A stretch of 64,000 nucleotides of DNA. Source: Diabrotica undecimpunctata (taxonomy: Eukaryota > Arthropoda > Insecta > Coleoptera > Chrysomelidae). Below are positions 33,985-44,200 of this stretch, piece after piece (the first letter of the stretch is position 1; every line of letters begins with the position of its first letter). Made by a program: the position numbers and the translations under genes. The stretch spans positions 117,286,458 through 117,350,457 of the forward strand of contig NC_092806.1 in assembly GCF_040954645.1 (NCBI RefSeq), in the 5' to 3' direction. The notes under the pieces were generated by a model. The model made no database searches. It saw only the letters and a program-made list of their open reading frames with translations, and had not been told where the DNA came from.

Positions 33985-35010
33985 CATTATAAGATTTTTT
34001 AATTCTGGAAAATCCTATTCGGAAATCGCGAATATGTTGCAATTGTCACGCTATAGTGTAAGAACTATAGTCAGAAAGATACAAAACTACAGCTTCGGTT
34101 GTCACAAAACCTAGAAATGTACGAAAAAGTAAAATAACCGAAGCAGATCGAAGAGCGTTATAGTGAAAAATAGACGAGGAAATTATATGGAGTTAAGCGT
34201 TTTATGGAGTAACGTTATTGGAAGACACGTTTCTAGATAAACATGTCACTGAGAGGCCCACAAATTAGGAGTTGGTACTTAAAAATTAAGTTTTATAGTT
34301 GAAAAAATTAGTACGAATTGTTTTTAAAGAATTTCATTATATTTTAGGCTAAGGAAAAGCCACTTTTAACATTACAACAAAAGAAAAATAGACTAAGATG
34401 GTCAAAAGAGCAAGATTGGACTCAGTCACAATGGGATTCAATACAATGGAGTGATGAGTCCCGATTTGAAGTGTGTGTTGGAGACAGTATCAGTCGCGTC
34501 ATTCGCAGGAAAAATGAAGCTTTACACACCGACTGTCTGAAGAAAAAAGTCAAATTTCCTGCATATGTCATTATCTGGGGCAGCATGTCATCTATAGTTG
34601 TGGGAAAGTTACATTTTATTGATCGGGTTGTAAACTCAGACAAATATTTGAATATTTCAGAAGAATCTCTTTTAACGATTATGAAACACCGTTTAACATC
34701 AGCGGAAGATTTTGTCTTCCACCAGGACGGCACAGGTTGTCATAACTCAAAAAAAGAGTTTAAAATGGATTGAATATCATGGCATATTACTTCTGGAATG
34801 GGTTTTAACAGTCCTGGCTTGTCCCTGATAGAGACTTTGTGGCGCGAAATGAAAAAAAGCTTTAAGAAAACATCCTGCCAGGTCCGTCAACGATTTGAAG
34901 GAAAAATTATAAGAAATATGGGATTCGTTTACAAGAGAATTTTGTCAGAACTTGGAAAAAACTATGCCTCGAAGAATTGTGGATGTCATTAAAAATAAAG
35001 GGGATATAAC
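33985..35010 (+). pseudogene. Tc1-like transposase
   Basis: HTH: IRFFNSGKSYSEIANMLQLS then VRTIVRKIQNYS (33990-34095). After decayed sequence: WSKEQDWTQSQW (34400), catalytic block 1 WSDESRFEV (34450), VIIWGSMSS, HFIDRVVNSDKYLNI, block 2 FHQDGTGCHNSKK (34717-34755, Asp retained), then across an in-frame stop SPGLSLIETLWREMKKSF with the block 3 glutamate (34810-34865). This is the Tc1 DDE order, close to DD34E spacing. Length fits a full ~340-aa transposase broken by stops. TIRs were not located. Confidence 0.8.
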
Positions 35011-36005
35011 TCAGTCGTAAACTTTCACATTTTTTTTTGTTACTATTACATATTCTATGCGCTTTTTTTAATTTATTATTATTCTGTTTAATCAATAGTT
35101 TTTATTACGTTATAAAATATTTTCTATAATTAGGAAATTCAAAAATGTTGTTCGTTGCATTAAAACTTCTAAAAATTACGCTGCGCTTTTATTTTTGTTC
35201 TATAAAATTTAATTTTCTTATCAATCTAACGTTAGGCCAACTAATATGGGAAGGGGTTCCTATAAGTCCCTATCAAAGGATATTAAATGTTTGTTATTTT
35301 GTTATTATTTAAACTTGATATTTGTGCTTAATACTTTAGTTCAATATCATACAATTGAATAGACTACTTCGATACTCTTATTCCCTTACGTCACTACTTT
35401 GGGGATTGAACCCAGATTTAACAAGATTACATATTTTATGTGCAATATATATCCAGGTATTTTTCTTATGCTCCTAATTCGTAGCTTTCATGGCGGTATT
35501 TTATAGAGGTCACACAAGTAGGCTAAATCAAAATTTTATAACTTCCTAAAAAAATCGTGAGGGAGATAACTGTTGGAACAATTATACGATGTAGTCCTTT
35601 TCACTAAAGACTAAAATATAGCACAGTTCTAATTAAAAAATATTTTTGCTTTGAATTAGTTTTCTGTCTTTAAACGGTTGTTACCGAATTTTGTAATATT
35701 TTAAGGTTAAACATCAATCATCCATCATTTAAGGTAAAGTTTATTAATTCATATTTTCAGACTAGTTAATTTGTATCAAATATCGTATAGTATTATCTAT
35801 TTCGTCTTTTTTCACTTCTAGTCATAACTTCCAAACATTACATATAATCAATTTTATGGTTGCATATATAAGGAAAATTATCTATAATTTTTAAATGTCT
35901 TCTTAAGATTATGTTAAAATATGAAGATTTAGATATATATAAATCTTATCTGTATAGTAGATAGGTTACTAACATAGATACTGAAGGCATACATTAAAAC
36001 AAAGG
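35011..36005. other. AT-rich stretch, no recognised gene
   Basis: Nothing identifiable beyond possible 3' flank of the Tc1 element. The right Tc1 TIR should lie near its start but was not found. Confidence 0.4.
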
Positions 36006-36009
36006 ATTT

Positions 36010-36370
36010 TGTGTTTTGAGTCTTCTTATTATTCCAGTGGAAACTTCAACATTCACATAACTATGGAAACTCTGTTCGTGACTTGTTGTTATCTTTTTAG
36101 TTGCTTTCCCTTTGCTCATGTCCAGATGGAAATTACTTTTACATACACACCAGAGAGCATCAACGATACGTCATACTATTTTATCAAATCTCTGGATTGC
36201 ATCCATACTATAAGCTTTGCGCAGTCCCAGTGTTGACTACCATATATCAATAGTAATTTTATTTTGGTTTGTAAACTAGTAACATAAATGGACAATTTAG
36301 ATCTTCCAATCATCCAATATATTTTTTGTATCGAATACCAAGATTTATTTTTCTAATGTTGAATATGTTG
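36010..36370 (-). pseudogene. Non-LTR RT C-terminal scrap, minus strand
   Basis: Minus strand near 36235-36110 gives YGSQHWDCAKLIVWMQS and DVSLMLSGVYVKVISIW, a weak match to the block after the palm in Jockey/R1-type RTs (YG-Q-W-C, then I-R-Q-N-LR-I-APWY). Low certainty. Confidence 0.3.
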
Positions 36371-36439
36371 CATGTGTGATTCCGTTTCAAATAGGTTAAA
36401 GAGAAATAAGAATAAGACTTACTCACAATCAATTTATTC

Positions 36440-36497
36440 TACCATCAACGACCGGTTTCGCATACTATAATTTGCTATGCATCTTCAGGTTAACGGT
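36440..36497 (-). ncRNA. Hammerhead-variant ribozyme, Penelope-like terminal repeat
   Basis: The minus strand reads stem I GTTAAC, core CTGAAGA (complement of 36482-36488), one extra T, stem II GCATA/TATGC with an 11-base loop, GAAA (complement of 36456-36459), a minimal stem III (C/G closed by A-U), cleavage base C (complement of 36450), then GTTGAT pairing with stem I (some wobbles). The extra base between core and stem II and the two-base-pair stem III match the small PLE-associated hammerhead variants. The flanking PLE body is not readable here, so this may be a solo terminal repeat. Confidence 0.65.
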
Positions 36498-36899
36498 ACA
36501 TGGTAAACCAAATGCTGAAAATATAATAACCCTTATTAGGGTGCTGTCTGATCAAGAATATATAGCAATTATGCCAATATTATATGTGTGTGATTATTAA
36601 GTATAATTTTAAATTGATTAAATTAATTGAAAAATGATTTAGTAAAATTGAAATTAAATAAATATTACTTACATCCCGATACAAGGATTATTATTAAATG
36701 TTTGAGAAAACATAGAATAAAAATAAGTATGGTAAACTGGTGACAGGTGATCATCGGTTTTACTGCAACTATTTAACGAATAAAAGGGATAGTTCTTGAG
36801 GGAAAAGGATATTAACAACTAGACTAGGAATGTAGGTATTATGTAAATTAACTTTGATCAGATAAAAGGCATATATCGAGCACAGTTTAATTAAATCTT

Positions 36900-36940
36900 G
36901 CCCAAGTACTTTCGATCCCTAGATCATCTTCATGGGCATC
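36900..36940 (-). ncRNA. Hammerhead-variant ribozyme of left PLE arm, core mutated
   Basis: Mirror copy of the motif at 39535-39572. Everything is preserved except the first core base, which is A instead of C (ATGAAGA in place of CTGAAGA). That base is invariant in hammerheads, so this copy is predicted to be inactive. Confidence 0.6.
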
Positions 36941-37714
36941 TGAAATAAGCCAAGAAACGTTTTTTTATAACCAAAGAAATTGATTAACTTCGATAAAAAC
37001 TCGAAGTTTATGGTTGATAAAGAGTTTTTATGTGATTAACGTTTATAGACTTACTTCGTCAATTGCGGCCTATCCGACAAGAACAAATGTCATAAACATA
37101 TAAATGTACATCACACTACACTACAAAAAAACAAACAAACACTTTAAAATTACTTAAGAAAGGCTACATTACTTGCAGAAGCCGGAGACAGAATGGCTCC
37201 CGATCTAACGGAAATGTTGGGATGACATGTGACAAATGACAGCTTGGATGAGCAGTCACAATCATAGATATGTGATCTGCACCTTTTTACAATTCTATGA
37301 AACTAAGTATTGACCAAAAGTCCAACTGACACTACTATAGGAGGTCAGTGATGAAATATAAAATTATATAGATTATTTTAAGTAAATTGAATAATCCAGA
37401 TCTCACACTCAAACCTGTCTGTAATAATTAAGGTGTTAGTTTGAGGGCAACTGAAGTCGACGTAAAGTAAGAATGCAAGAAAAGGACTAAACAATATATT
37501 AGACACTGGGTAGTTGACTACAATAAAATGGTCTACCAAGCACTATCTGTAATGTAGAAAGGAAGAGATCTGACTATGTAATTAAAATACTAAAAATTGA
37601 AAATCAAAATTGAAAGCAAAGTATATAAATGGGGTGTAATCCAAGTAGTTCAGTTGAACCCATAGTCAATGGTATAACTATAAAATTAATTTGGATGTGC
37701 TCAGTGCAGGAAGT

Positions 37715-38232
37715 CTAAACAGTCGAGTTGGGTCCCCTACGAGGTGAAGCTGTAATAAAGCTTTTAAAAATAGGTTTAAATTTAGTACAATTTAAATTAA
37801 TTTGAGTATTGAGACAGTGAGAGTTTTCATTTGTTTCCCTTGTAATCTCCAAATCTTCCAATAAATCCAACTCCATATAGTTTTTGTTTCTACTAATGTC
37901 ATGTAAGATAGATGAACCAGTGTTGATGTTAAAATTGTGTTTACTGGATAATAAGTGTTGACCAAAACTTGAAGAGTTTGGTCTTTTCAAATGTTCTGAA
38001 ACTCTAGTGGATAACTTTCTAATGGTTCTACCTACATAAGAGGCATCACAATCATCACATTTTAATTTGTAAATACCACTTTTGTCAAGTGTGTTCATCC
38101 TATCTTTGGTGTTGATTAAGAAGGAACCTAAGGTGTTGTGTGACTTGAAGGAAATTTTAATGTTATCAATTGTAGAAGTAAAAAGTTTAGATATTTTATT
38201 GGAAATGCTGCTAATGTAAGTGAAGGAGAAAT
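37715..38232 (-). pseudogene. Penelope-like element C-terminus with GIY-YIG endonuclease (left arm)
   Basis: An open frame runs from the palindrome centre to the stop at 37715. It contains the linker SHNTLGSFLINTKDRMNTLD, the endonuclease core SGIYKLKCDDCDASYVGRTI (GIY at the start, CxxC, YVG), a SEHL-type helix, FGQHLLSSKH and an MELDLLEDLEI block with the catalytic Glu region. The upstream RT domain is missing because the copy is truncated at the palindrome axis. The domain itself shows no stops. Mirror of 38245-38760. Confidence 0.85.
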
Positions 38233-38244
38233 ATCTGGTGTTAT

Positions 38245-38760
38245 TTCTCCTTCACTTACATTAGCAGCATTTCCAATAAAATATCTAAACTTTTTACTTC
38301 TACAATTAATAACATTAAAATTTCCTTCAAGTCACACAACACCTTAGGTTCCTTCTTAATCAACACCAAAGATAGGATGAACACACTTGACAAAAGTGGT
38401 ATTTACAAATTAAAATGTGATGATTGTGATGCCTCTTATGTAGGTAGAACCATTAGAAAGTTATTCACTAGAGTTTCAGAACATTTGAAAAGACCAAACT
38501 CTTCAAGTTTTGGTCAACACTTATTATCCAGTAAACACAATTTTAACATCAACACTGGTTCATCTATCTTACATAACATTAGTAGAAACAAAAACTATAT
38601 GGAGTTGGATTTATTGGAAGATTTGGAGATTACAAGGGAAACAAATGAAAACTCTCACTGTCTTAATACTCAAATTAATTTAAATTGTACTAAATTTAAA
38701 CCTATTTTTAAAAACTTTATTACAGCTTCACCTCGTAGGGGACCCAGCTCGACTGTTTAG
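38245..38760 (+). pseudogene. Penelope-like element C-terminus with GIY-YIG endonuclease (right arm)
   Basis: Open from the palindrome centre (frame readable from 38224) to the stop at 38758-38760. Starts FSFTYISSISNKISKLF, then SHNTLGSFLINTKDRM, then the GIY-YIG domain from 38377: GIYKLKCDDCDASYVGRT with the CxxC zinc pair, RVSEHLKRPNSSSF, and the ELDLLEDLE block. Differs from the left arm at about four residues (for example Phe for Ser after RTIRKL). In a complete PLE this nuclease follows the RT and nicks target DNA. No RT remains. Confidence 0.85.
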
Positions 38761-39534
38761 ACTTCCTGCACTGAGCACATCCATATTAATTTTATAGTTA
38801 TACCATTGACTGTGGGTTCAACTGAACTACTTGGATTACACCCCATTTATATACTTTGCTTTCAATTTTGATTTTCAATTTTTAGTATTTTAATTACATA
38901 GTCAGATCTCTTCCTTTCTACATTACAGATAGTGCTTGGTAGACCATTTTATTGTAGTCAACTACCCACGGTCTAATATATTGTTTAGTCCTTTTCTTGC
39001 ATTCTTACTTTACGTCGACTTCAGTTGCCCTCAAACTAACACCTTAATTATTACAGACAGGTTTGAGTGTGAGATCTGGATTATTCAATTTACTTAAAAT
39101 AATCTATATAATTTTATATTTCATCAGTGACCTCCTATAGTAGTGTCAGTTGGACTTTTGGTCAATACTTAGTTTCATAGAATTGTAAAAAGGTGCAGAT
39201 CACATATCTATGATTGTGACTGCTCATCCAAGCTGTCATTTGTCACATGTCATCCCAACATTTCCGTTAGATCGGGAGCCATTCTGTCTCCGGCTTCTGC
39301 AAGTAATGTAGCCTTTCTTAAGTTATTTTAAAGTGTTTGTTTGTTTTTTTGTAGTGTAGTGTGATGTACATTTATATGTTTATGACATTTTGTTCTTGTC
39401 GGATAGGCCGCAATTGACGAAGTAAGTCTATAAACGTTAATCACATAAAAACTCTTTATCAACCATAAACTTCGAGTTTTTATCGAAGTTAATCAATTTC
39501 TTTGGTTATAAACGTTTCTTGGCTTATTTCAGAT

Positions 39535-39572
39535 GCCCCTGAAGATGATCTAGGGATCGAAAGTACTTGGGC
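39535..39572 (+). ncRNA. Hammerhead-variant ribozyme of right PLE arm, core intact
   Basis: Stem I GCCC (39535-39538) pairs GGGC (39569-39572). Core CTGAAGA is at 39539-39545, one extra T at 39546, stem II GATC/GATC (39547-39550, 39555-39558) with loop TAGG, GAAA at 39559-39562, minimal stem III (G39563-C39566, loop TA, closed by A39562-T39567), and cleavage base T39568. It lies downstream of, and in the same sense as, the PLE coding region, where terminal-repeat hammerheads of PLEs are expected. Stem III of two pairs predicts activity mainly as a dimer. Confidence 0.7.
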
Positions 39573-39621
39573 AAGATTTAATTAAACTGTGCTCGATATA
39601 TGCCTTTTATCTGATCAAAGT

Positions 39622-39905
39622 TCATTTATTAGAGCATTCAACCTTATATTTATTATGTAAATTGTTTGTTGAAAAATAAATATAGTGTTATATTATTTAA
39701 AAGGTATTTATATTTATTGAAGAGAGAGGAAGAGAAGTGGAGGGATCAATTATCAGAGAGATCTATCATCTGAACAACTATTAAACCGGAAAAAAAAAGC
39801 TAACATGGCGAGGAGAACTACTACAGAATCAAAGTACTTGGGTAAAATTGGGCCACACTCGCACATTTAAGGGTCACTGCGAAGATACAGAGGCAAAGGC
39901 AAACT
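39622..39905. other. Spacer without recognised gene
   Basis: AT-rich, then a purine-rich stretch; nothing identifiable. Confidence 0.4.
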
Positions 39906-39911
39906 AACTGA

Positions 39912-40234
39912 AAGAAGTTCTTTTCTTCTTGTTCTTCTTTTTATATAGGTATGACTCTGTTTGTTTTTCAATGTGCCTCGAGTATGTTTCTATTGATTGT
40001 CTTTTTATTGGGGAACCGTCTTTTGCCATCTTTACTACTCTATTTGTTATCATTCGGCTTATATGATCGTCCCATTCTACCTTCTATTTCTTATCTAGTT
40101 CTTGATGTTCTCCACCTTGCATATACGTCGTATATCTGTACTTCTAGTTCTGTCCCATAATGTCTTACCATCAATTTTTCTAAGTGTTTTTATCTCTGCT
40201 GTTTCTAACATCCTTTTTGTCCTCTCTGTATCAG
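39912..40234 (-). pseudogene. RTE 3' end fragment, minus strand
   Basis: Colinear with 8737-9030: minus-strand DTERTKRMLETAEI, KTLRKIDGKTLWDRT, the IRNR-W-DHIS-M-NRVVKMAKDGS block and a (GAA)n-type tail at 39912-39932. About 320 bp, ending abruptly at 40234 where the next RT scrap begins. The tail-proximal GRPRKRWNDNLL is partly deleted. Confidence 0.75.
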
Positions 40235-40329
40235 GAAAGTTGTGGAAGAAGTTGTGGACCTTAATCAACTATGCTAAAATATCTCTCATAGCTTTGTGTT
40301 TCTCTTTAGTTTTACAGCTCCGCTCACAC

Positions 40330-40800
40330 TCGTCATGTTGATCATGATATAAATCAAAAGGTCCAAATATTATTCAGAATGCAAGAAGCAAGAAAATCAT
40401 CCAAGCCATTCCATGTTTGGCCAAGCACCCACAAGATTGAAATCGCGTAGAAGCTTTAGGATTCTATCGAAACCACCGCTGAGAGACGTCATCTACAGCT
40501 CTAGTGATTACAACTTTAATGAAAGGGATGGCTACAGACCATAAATTACTCTACACTACATGGAGCTCTCTAAATAAACTCAGAACTAACACTTCACAGT
40601 ATATGTCAAATTTAAAACGGTGGGACTGCACAGAAGGTGACAAGTGCAACTACGGTGAAGTGCGAAATTCCGAACATCTATTGGTTTGCACAGATTTGAA
40701 CTAGGCATACACTCGCTTTGGCCTAATGGCAGCTAACGACAGGGCTATGGAAATTTAAAGAAATGACCCAGACCCGGGAATTATGTAATATTTTCACATT
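40330..40800 (+). pseudogene. Non-LTR retrotransposon C-terminal tail
   Basis: LLNKLRTNTSQYMSNLKRWD then CTEGDKCNYGEVRNSEHLLVC (40570-40690) is the zinc-binding tail of a widespread insect RT protein (SLNRLRTG..R....L.KWG....CxCG..QTMEHL...C). Residues upstream (HDINQKVQILFRMQEARKSS) are decayed. It ends with a diverged F-L-A-ND-A-EI block. Only the last ~120 codons are recognisable. Confidence 0.55.
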
Positions 40801-41936
40801 AGTCTTTCTAAGATTATTTCTTTATATTTGTCGCTTATTGTAAGTATTTTTTATAAATTATTACAATATATCCAATTATTTACTGGAATATAAAATTAGT
40901 ATTTACTACAAAAATGGAACAAAATCGTCAATAAACCTAATGTTTCGAAATTAAATGCTATTTATTTATTGACAAAATAATAACCTAGCTTATAGTTTTT
41001 CTATGTAATGAGAGAAATAAAAGAAAATGGTTACCTTAAATATTTTATACTCGTATTAGTATAACCTTAGTAAATCCAATAATTATAGCAATACTTGTAC
41101 TTGGACTGTTATTTTCATTTGTTAACTAGTATTTTATTTTATTTACGGTGTAGGCATTTGTTGGTAGATTATTTAAAATTTAAAAATGGTACAGAGTATT
41201 ATCGAATATTAAAATAAATTGTTCACTTAAACTTAACAGTTTTTCTTTCACCAATTTTACAAGCATCTCTTATTGTCGTGATATTTTAATTTTGAAGAAA
41301 AGTGTAGATTGGCTCTCTCAATAAAACAATTTTTTCACCTCAATGAAATATATTTATTTTTCTCATTATCGGTATCATATCGACTCATTCAGCAAATACT
41401 ATACCAACTCAATTTTTGGCATTTTTGAGTTACACCCCTAAAGAATTAGATTACCGTGATGTCTTTCAACGAACAAAGTTCTAAGTTAATTTCACCATAT
41501 TTAGGCAACCAATTTGCACTTCGATATTGTACTAAGAATTACATCTTTATATTTTCCAACGAAAACTATCCTATATTAAGTAAGTATAGCCTTCATCGGC
41601 ATTCCAAAAGGAAGTGTCGTTGTCTCAGGAGTTATGTACAGTTTTCACATATTGAGGTTAAGTAAAGTAGAATAGAGGGTGCATTTGTATAAATATAAAT
41701 AAGTATCCAGAATATACTCAAGAGGCCAGTTCATAGTAAATTTAATGAGGACCGCTAACAAGCGAGACACCTCTTGTTAACAGGTTGGTATATTTGTAAT
41801 ATATATAGAAACACGAATTATTTATATCTTTTTTGAGAAACAATTTGTGACAACCTGGACTTAATTACAACCAGATAAGTTATGGTTAATAATATCGAAG
41901 CGTCTAGGGGTTTGTTTTAATATAAATAAGTAAAGG
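40801..41936. other. AT-rich stretch, no recognised gene
   Basis: Short open frames without motifs. A 22-bp tandem duplication (aatataaataagtaaaggtt unit) sits at 41919-41962, overlapping the start of the next RTE copy. Confidence 0.4.
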
Positions 41937-41948
41937 TTCATAATATAA

Positions 41949-42835
41949 ATAAGTAAAGGTTCAAGAATATTTAAAGAAGCGCTACATAATTTGGAATGGG
42001 GCGTGAAAGTTAATGGAATTCTGATAAATACAATCAAATATGCAGACGATACAGTTATTTTAAGTGATGACATGAATGGATTACAATGCCTTTTAAATCC
42101 CATTGATACAGTGGGAAGAGAGTTTGGCCTAAACATAAACTGTTCAAAAACAAAACACATGGTGTTTAGCCGTTTAGCACATCAAGATGCACGATTATAT
42201 GTTGATGGTCATATAATTCAAAGAGTGTCCAGTTTTAATTATCTTGGTTCCCATATTACTGAACAACTAGATCCAGATCAAGAGATAAAACGTAGAATCG
42301 AGATAGTCCGCTTGACATTTTTAAAAATGAAGTCATTCTTCTGTAATGATAACTTGCAACTTCAACTTCGAAAGCGCATGCTTAAATGCTACATTTGGTC
42401 AGTCCTCTTATATGGTGTCGAAGCATGGACATTAAAAATATCCACCATTAATCGTCTGGAGGCCTTTGAAATGTGGCTGCACAGACGTATACTAAAAATT
42501 CCATGGACGGCAATGCTGACAAATGTGGCAGTCCTTGAGAGAGCAAATGCTGCTCGCGAGCTGCTTGATAACATCAAATGTAGAAAGATGGCCTATTTTG
42601 GACACGTAGTAAGGGGAGACCGATATAATATTCTTCAACTTATTATGATGGGTAAAATCGAAGGACGCAGAGGAATTGGTAGAAAGCAGGCCTCTTGGTT
42701 GAAGAATATCAGGGAGTGGACAGGAATGAGGAAAGCTGAGCAACTCTTTAGAATAGCTCAAGACAGAGACAGTTTCGCCATGTTAATTTCCAACGTCAAG
42801 GGGACTTGATAGGGCACGTTAAGAAGAAGAAAGGA
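41949..42835 (+). pseudogene. 5'-truncated RTE insertion, intact C-terminal 280 codons
   Basis: Flanked by perfect 11-bp repeats tcataatataa (41938-41948 and 42836-42846). One open frame from about 41954 to 42809: RIFKEALHNLEWGVKVNG, IKYADDTVILSDD (YADD near 42040), FNYLGSHITEQ, LLYGVEAWTLKIS, RLEAFEMWLHRRILKIPW, AYFGHVVRGDRYNILQLIMM, GRRGIGRKQASWLKNIREW, ISNVKGT and stop, with an AAGAAGAAG tail at 42820-42830. There are no frame breaks in the surviving part, so this is among the youngest RTE copies. Endonuclease and early RT are absent. Confidence 0.9.
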
Positions 42836-42846
42836 TCATAATATAA

Positions 42847-43795
42847 GATGCATTCTTTTGTTTTCAGAAATATAACGAACGAATACAGTTAACCAAAATT
42901 TTAAGGTCAATACTGCAAGCTTTTCATGCAAGTTCAGATAATGACTCAAATTATTTACCTTTAATAGAAGATAATAAGAAAATTTCATATAATAATACAG
43001 AGAAAAATGAGGAACAAATAAGTAAAAATAAGAACAGGAAAAATAATACTAAAGTAAAAGTGGGTAGACAACGAGAAAAAAATAAGAAGAATGAATTAAT
43101 GTATAATAATGTTGGATAATCATATGTTTATTAGATTGCTTCCATCAGGAGTTCCATAGAGTGGAACTCTAGGGGTAGTTTACCCCCTGCATGGGGTTAA
43201 TTCACTCGAACTCACTGAATACTCATAATTACTTTATTGGTTTTCTAAGTACAATAATAGAGAGAGTACCCAGTTGACGAATGACAACACTAGCTTCGAC
43301 TGTTCACTCTTAATTCTTAATTCTTAATGATCTACTCCCGTTATTTTCCAGCTATTTAACTCACGTACGTTTTTGTATATATTCATGTATTACTAATATA
43401 ATTTGTACACAATATTAAATAAGCTTTTGATTACATTGAAAATTTCACTAGGTCAGCGCCAGCGCCAAATCGAATCAAAGCAATTATCGAATCGAATCGA
43501 TTATCGATTATTGAATTAAATCAAAATACAACAAAATAGAATAAAATAACATAAAATAAAATAAAATACAACAAAATAAAATAAAATACAATCGAATCGG
43601 AATTGAATCGATCATCGAATCAGAATTGAATCGAATCGAATCAAATATCGAATATAATCAAATGTGAATGGAATGGAATAAAATAAAATAAATTAAAGTA
43701 AATTAAAATCATCGCTCCTTGGATAGACGACACAAGAAAGCTGTGCTTCCTATCCCCGGTCACTCCCGGAGTTCCACATTCCGTTAGTTAATAAG
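42847..43795. repeat. Low-complexity region rich in aatcg/aaaat units
   Basis: From about 43450 to 43715 the sequence is built of variants of atcga(a)tcga and aaaataaaat, a cryptic simple repeat. The ends of the block carry related sequences ggagttccatagagtggaac (43148) and ggagttccacattcc (43768). No gene; 42847-43140 is plain AT-rich DNA. Confidence 0.6.
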
Positions 43796-44077
43796 TATGT
43801 CGTGAAATAATTATATTAGTTACCTAATAACGATTTTTGAAAACAATATTTTTTTGTGTTTGCCAAAAATGATGGCAAATTATTTAATTCTATAACTAGA
43901 AAACAAACTAAGTATGCTTGTATTGTATATGATTATAAAAAACAATAAATGAATTGTTATGTTGTCATTTTTAAATGTTTACATATTTATAAATTTAATA
44001 AACAATATTGTTTACTATTAAATCCACCTTGCAATAAAGTACTAGTTTAATGCCATAAGCTTTTTACCTGTGGCTAA

Positions 44078-44200
44078 GTACGATCCTGGCATTTGTCAGA
44101 TTCGTCAATAATTACATGAAATAATTCTCGAAACATCTAATACATTATATGACGTCATAATTAATGACGCACTGAAAGAAAGCTCTGAAAAGAACCATAG
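44078..44200 (+). repeat. Terminal part of a TIR element related to 55138-55250
   Basis: Shares with 55138-55250 the order gatcctg..., tgtcagatt, ataattctcga, atatgacgtca, and ttaatgacgcactgaaag. The outermost ~17 bp differ. It overlaps the 3' end of the BEL/Pao remnant, so one inserted in the other. Confidence 0.6.

Larger units (their letters stand above)
36851..39621. repeat. 2.77-kb near-perfect palindrome of two Penelope-like 3' halves
   Basis: Bases 36851-38232 and 38243-39621 are reverse complements with a 10-base centre (38233-38242) and a net offset of only about 3 bases over ~1.38 kb. The two encoded GIY-YIG proteins differ at about four positions in 127 residues, so identity is very high. 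Each arm holds the PLE C-terminal coding region (inner) and 3' non-coding/terminal region with ribozyme (outer), i.e. a head-to-head pair of 5'-truncated copies. PLEs are known for inverted, partial tandem structures; a recent inverted duplication or an assembly artefact are the alternatives. Confidence 0.9.

Noticed and set aside
41991..42809. Intact 272-codon frame as a possible host gene
   Set aside because: It is the RT C-terminal half of a 5'-truncated RTE bounded by an 11-bp target duplication.
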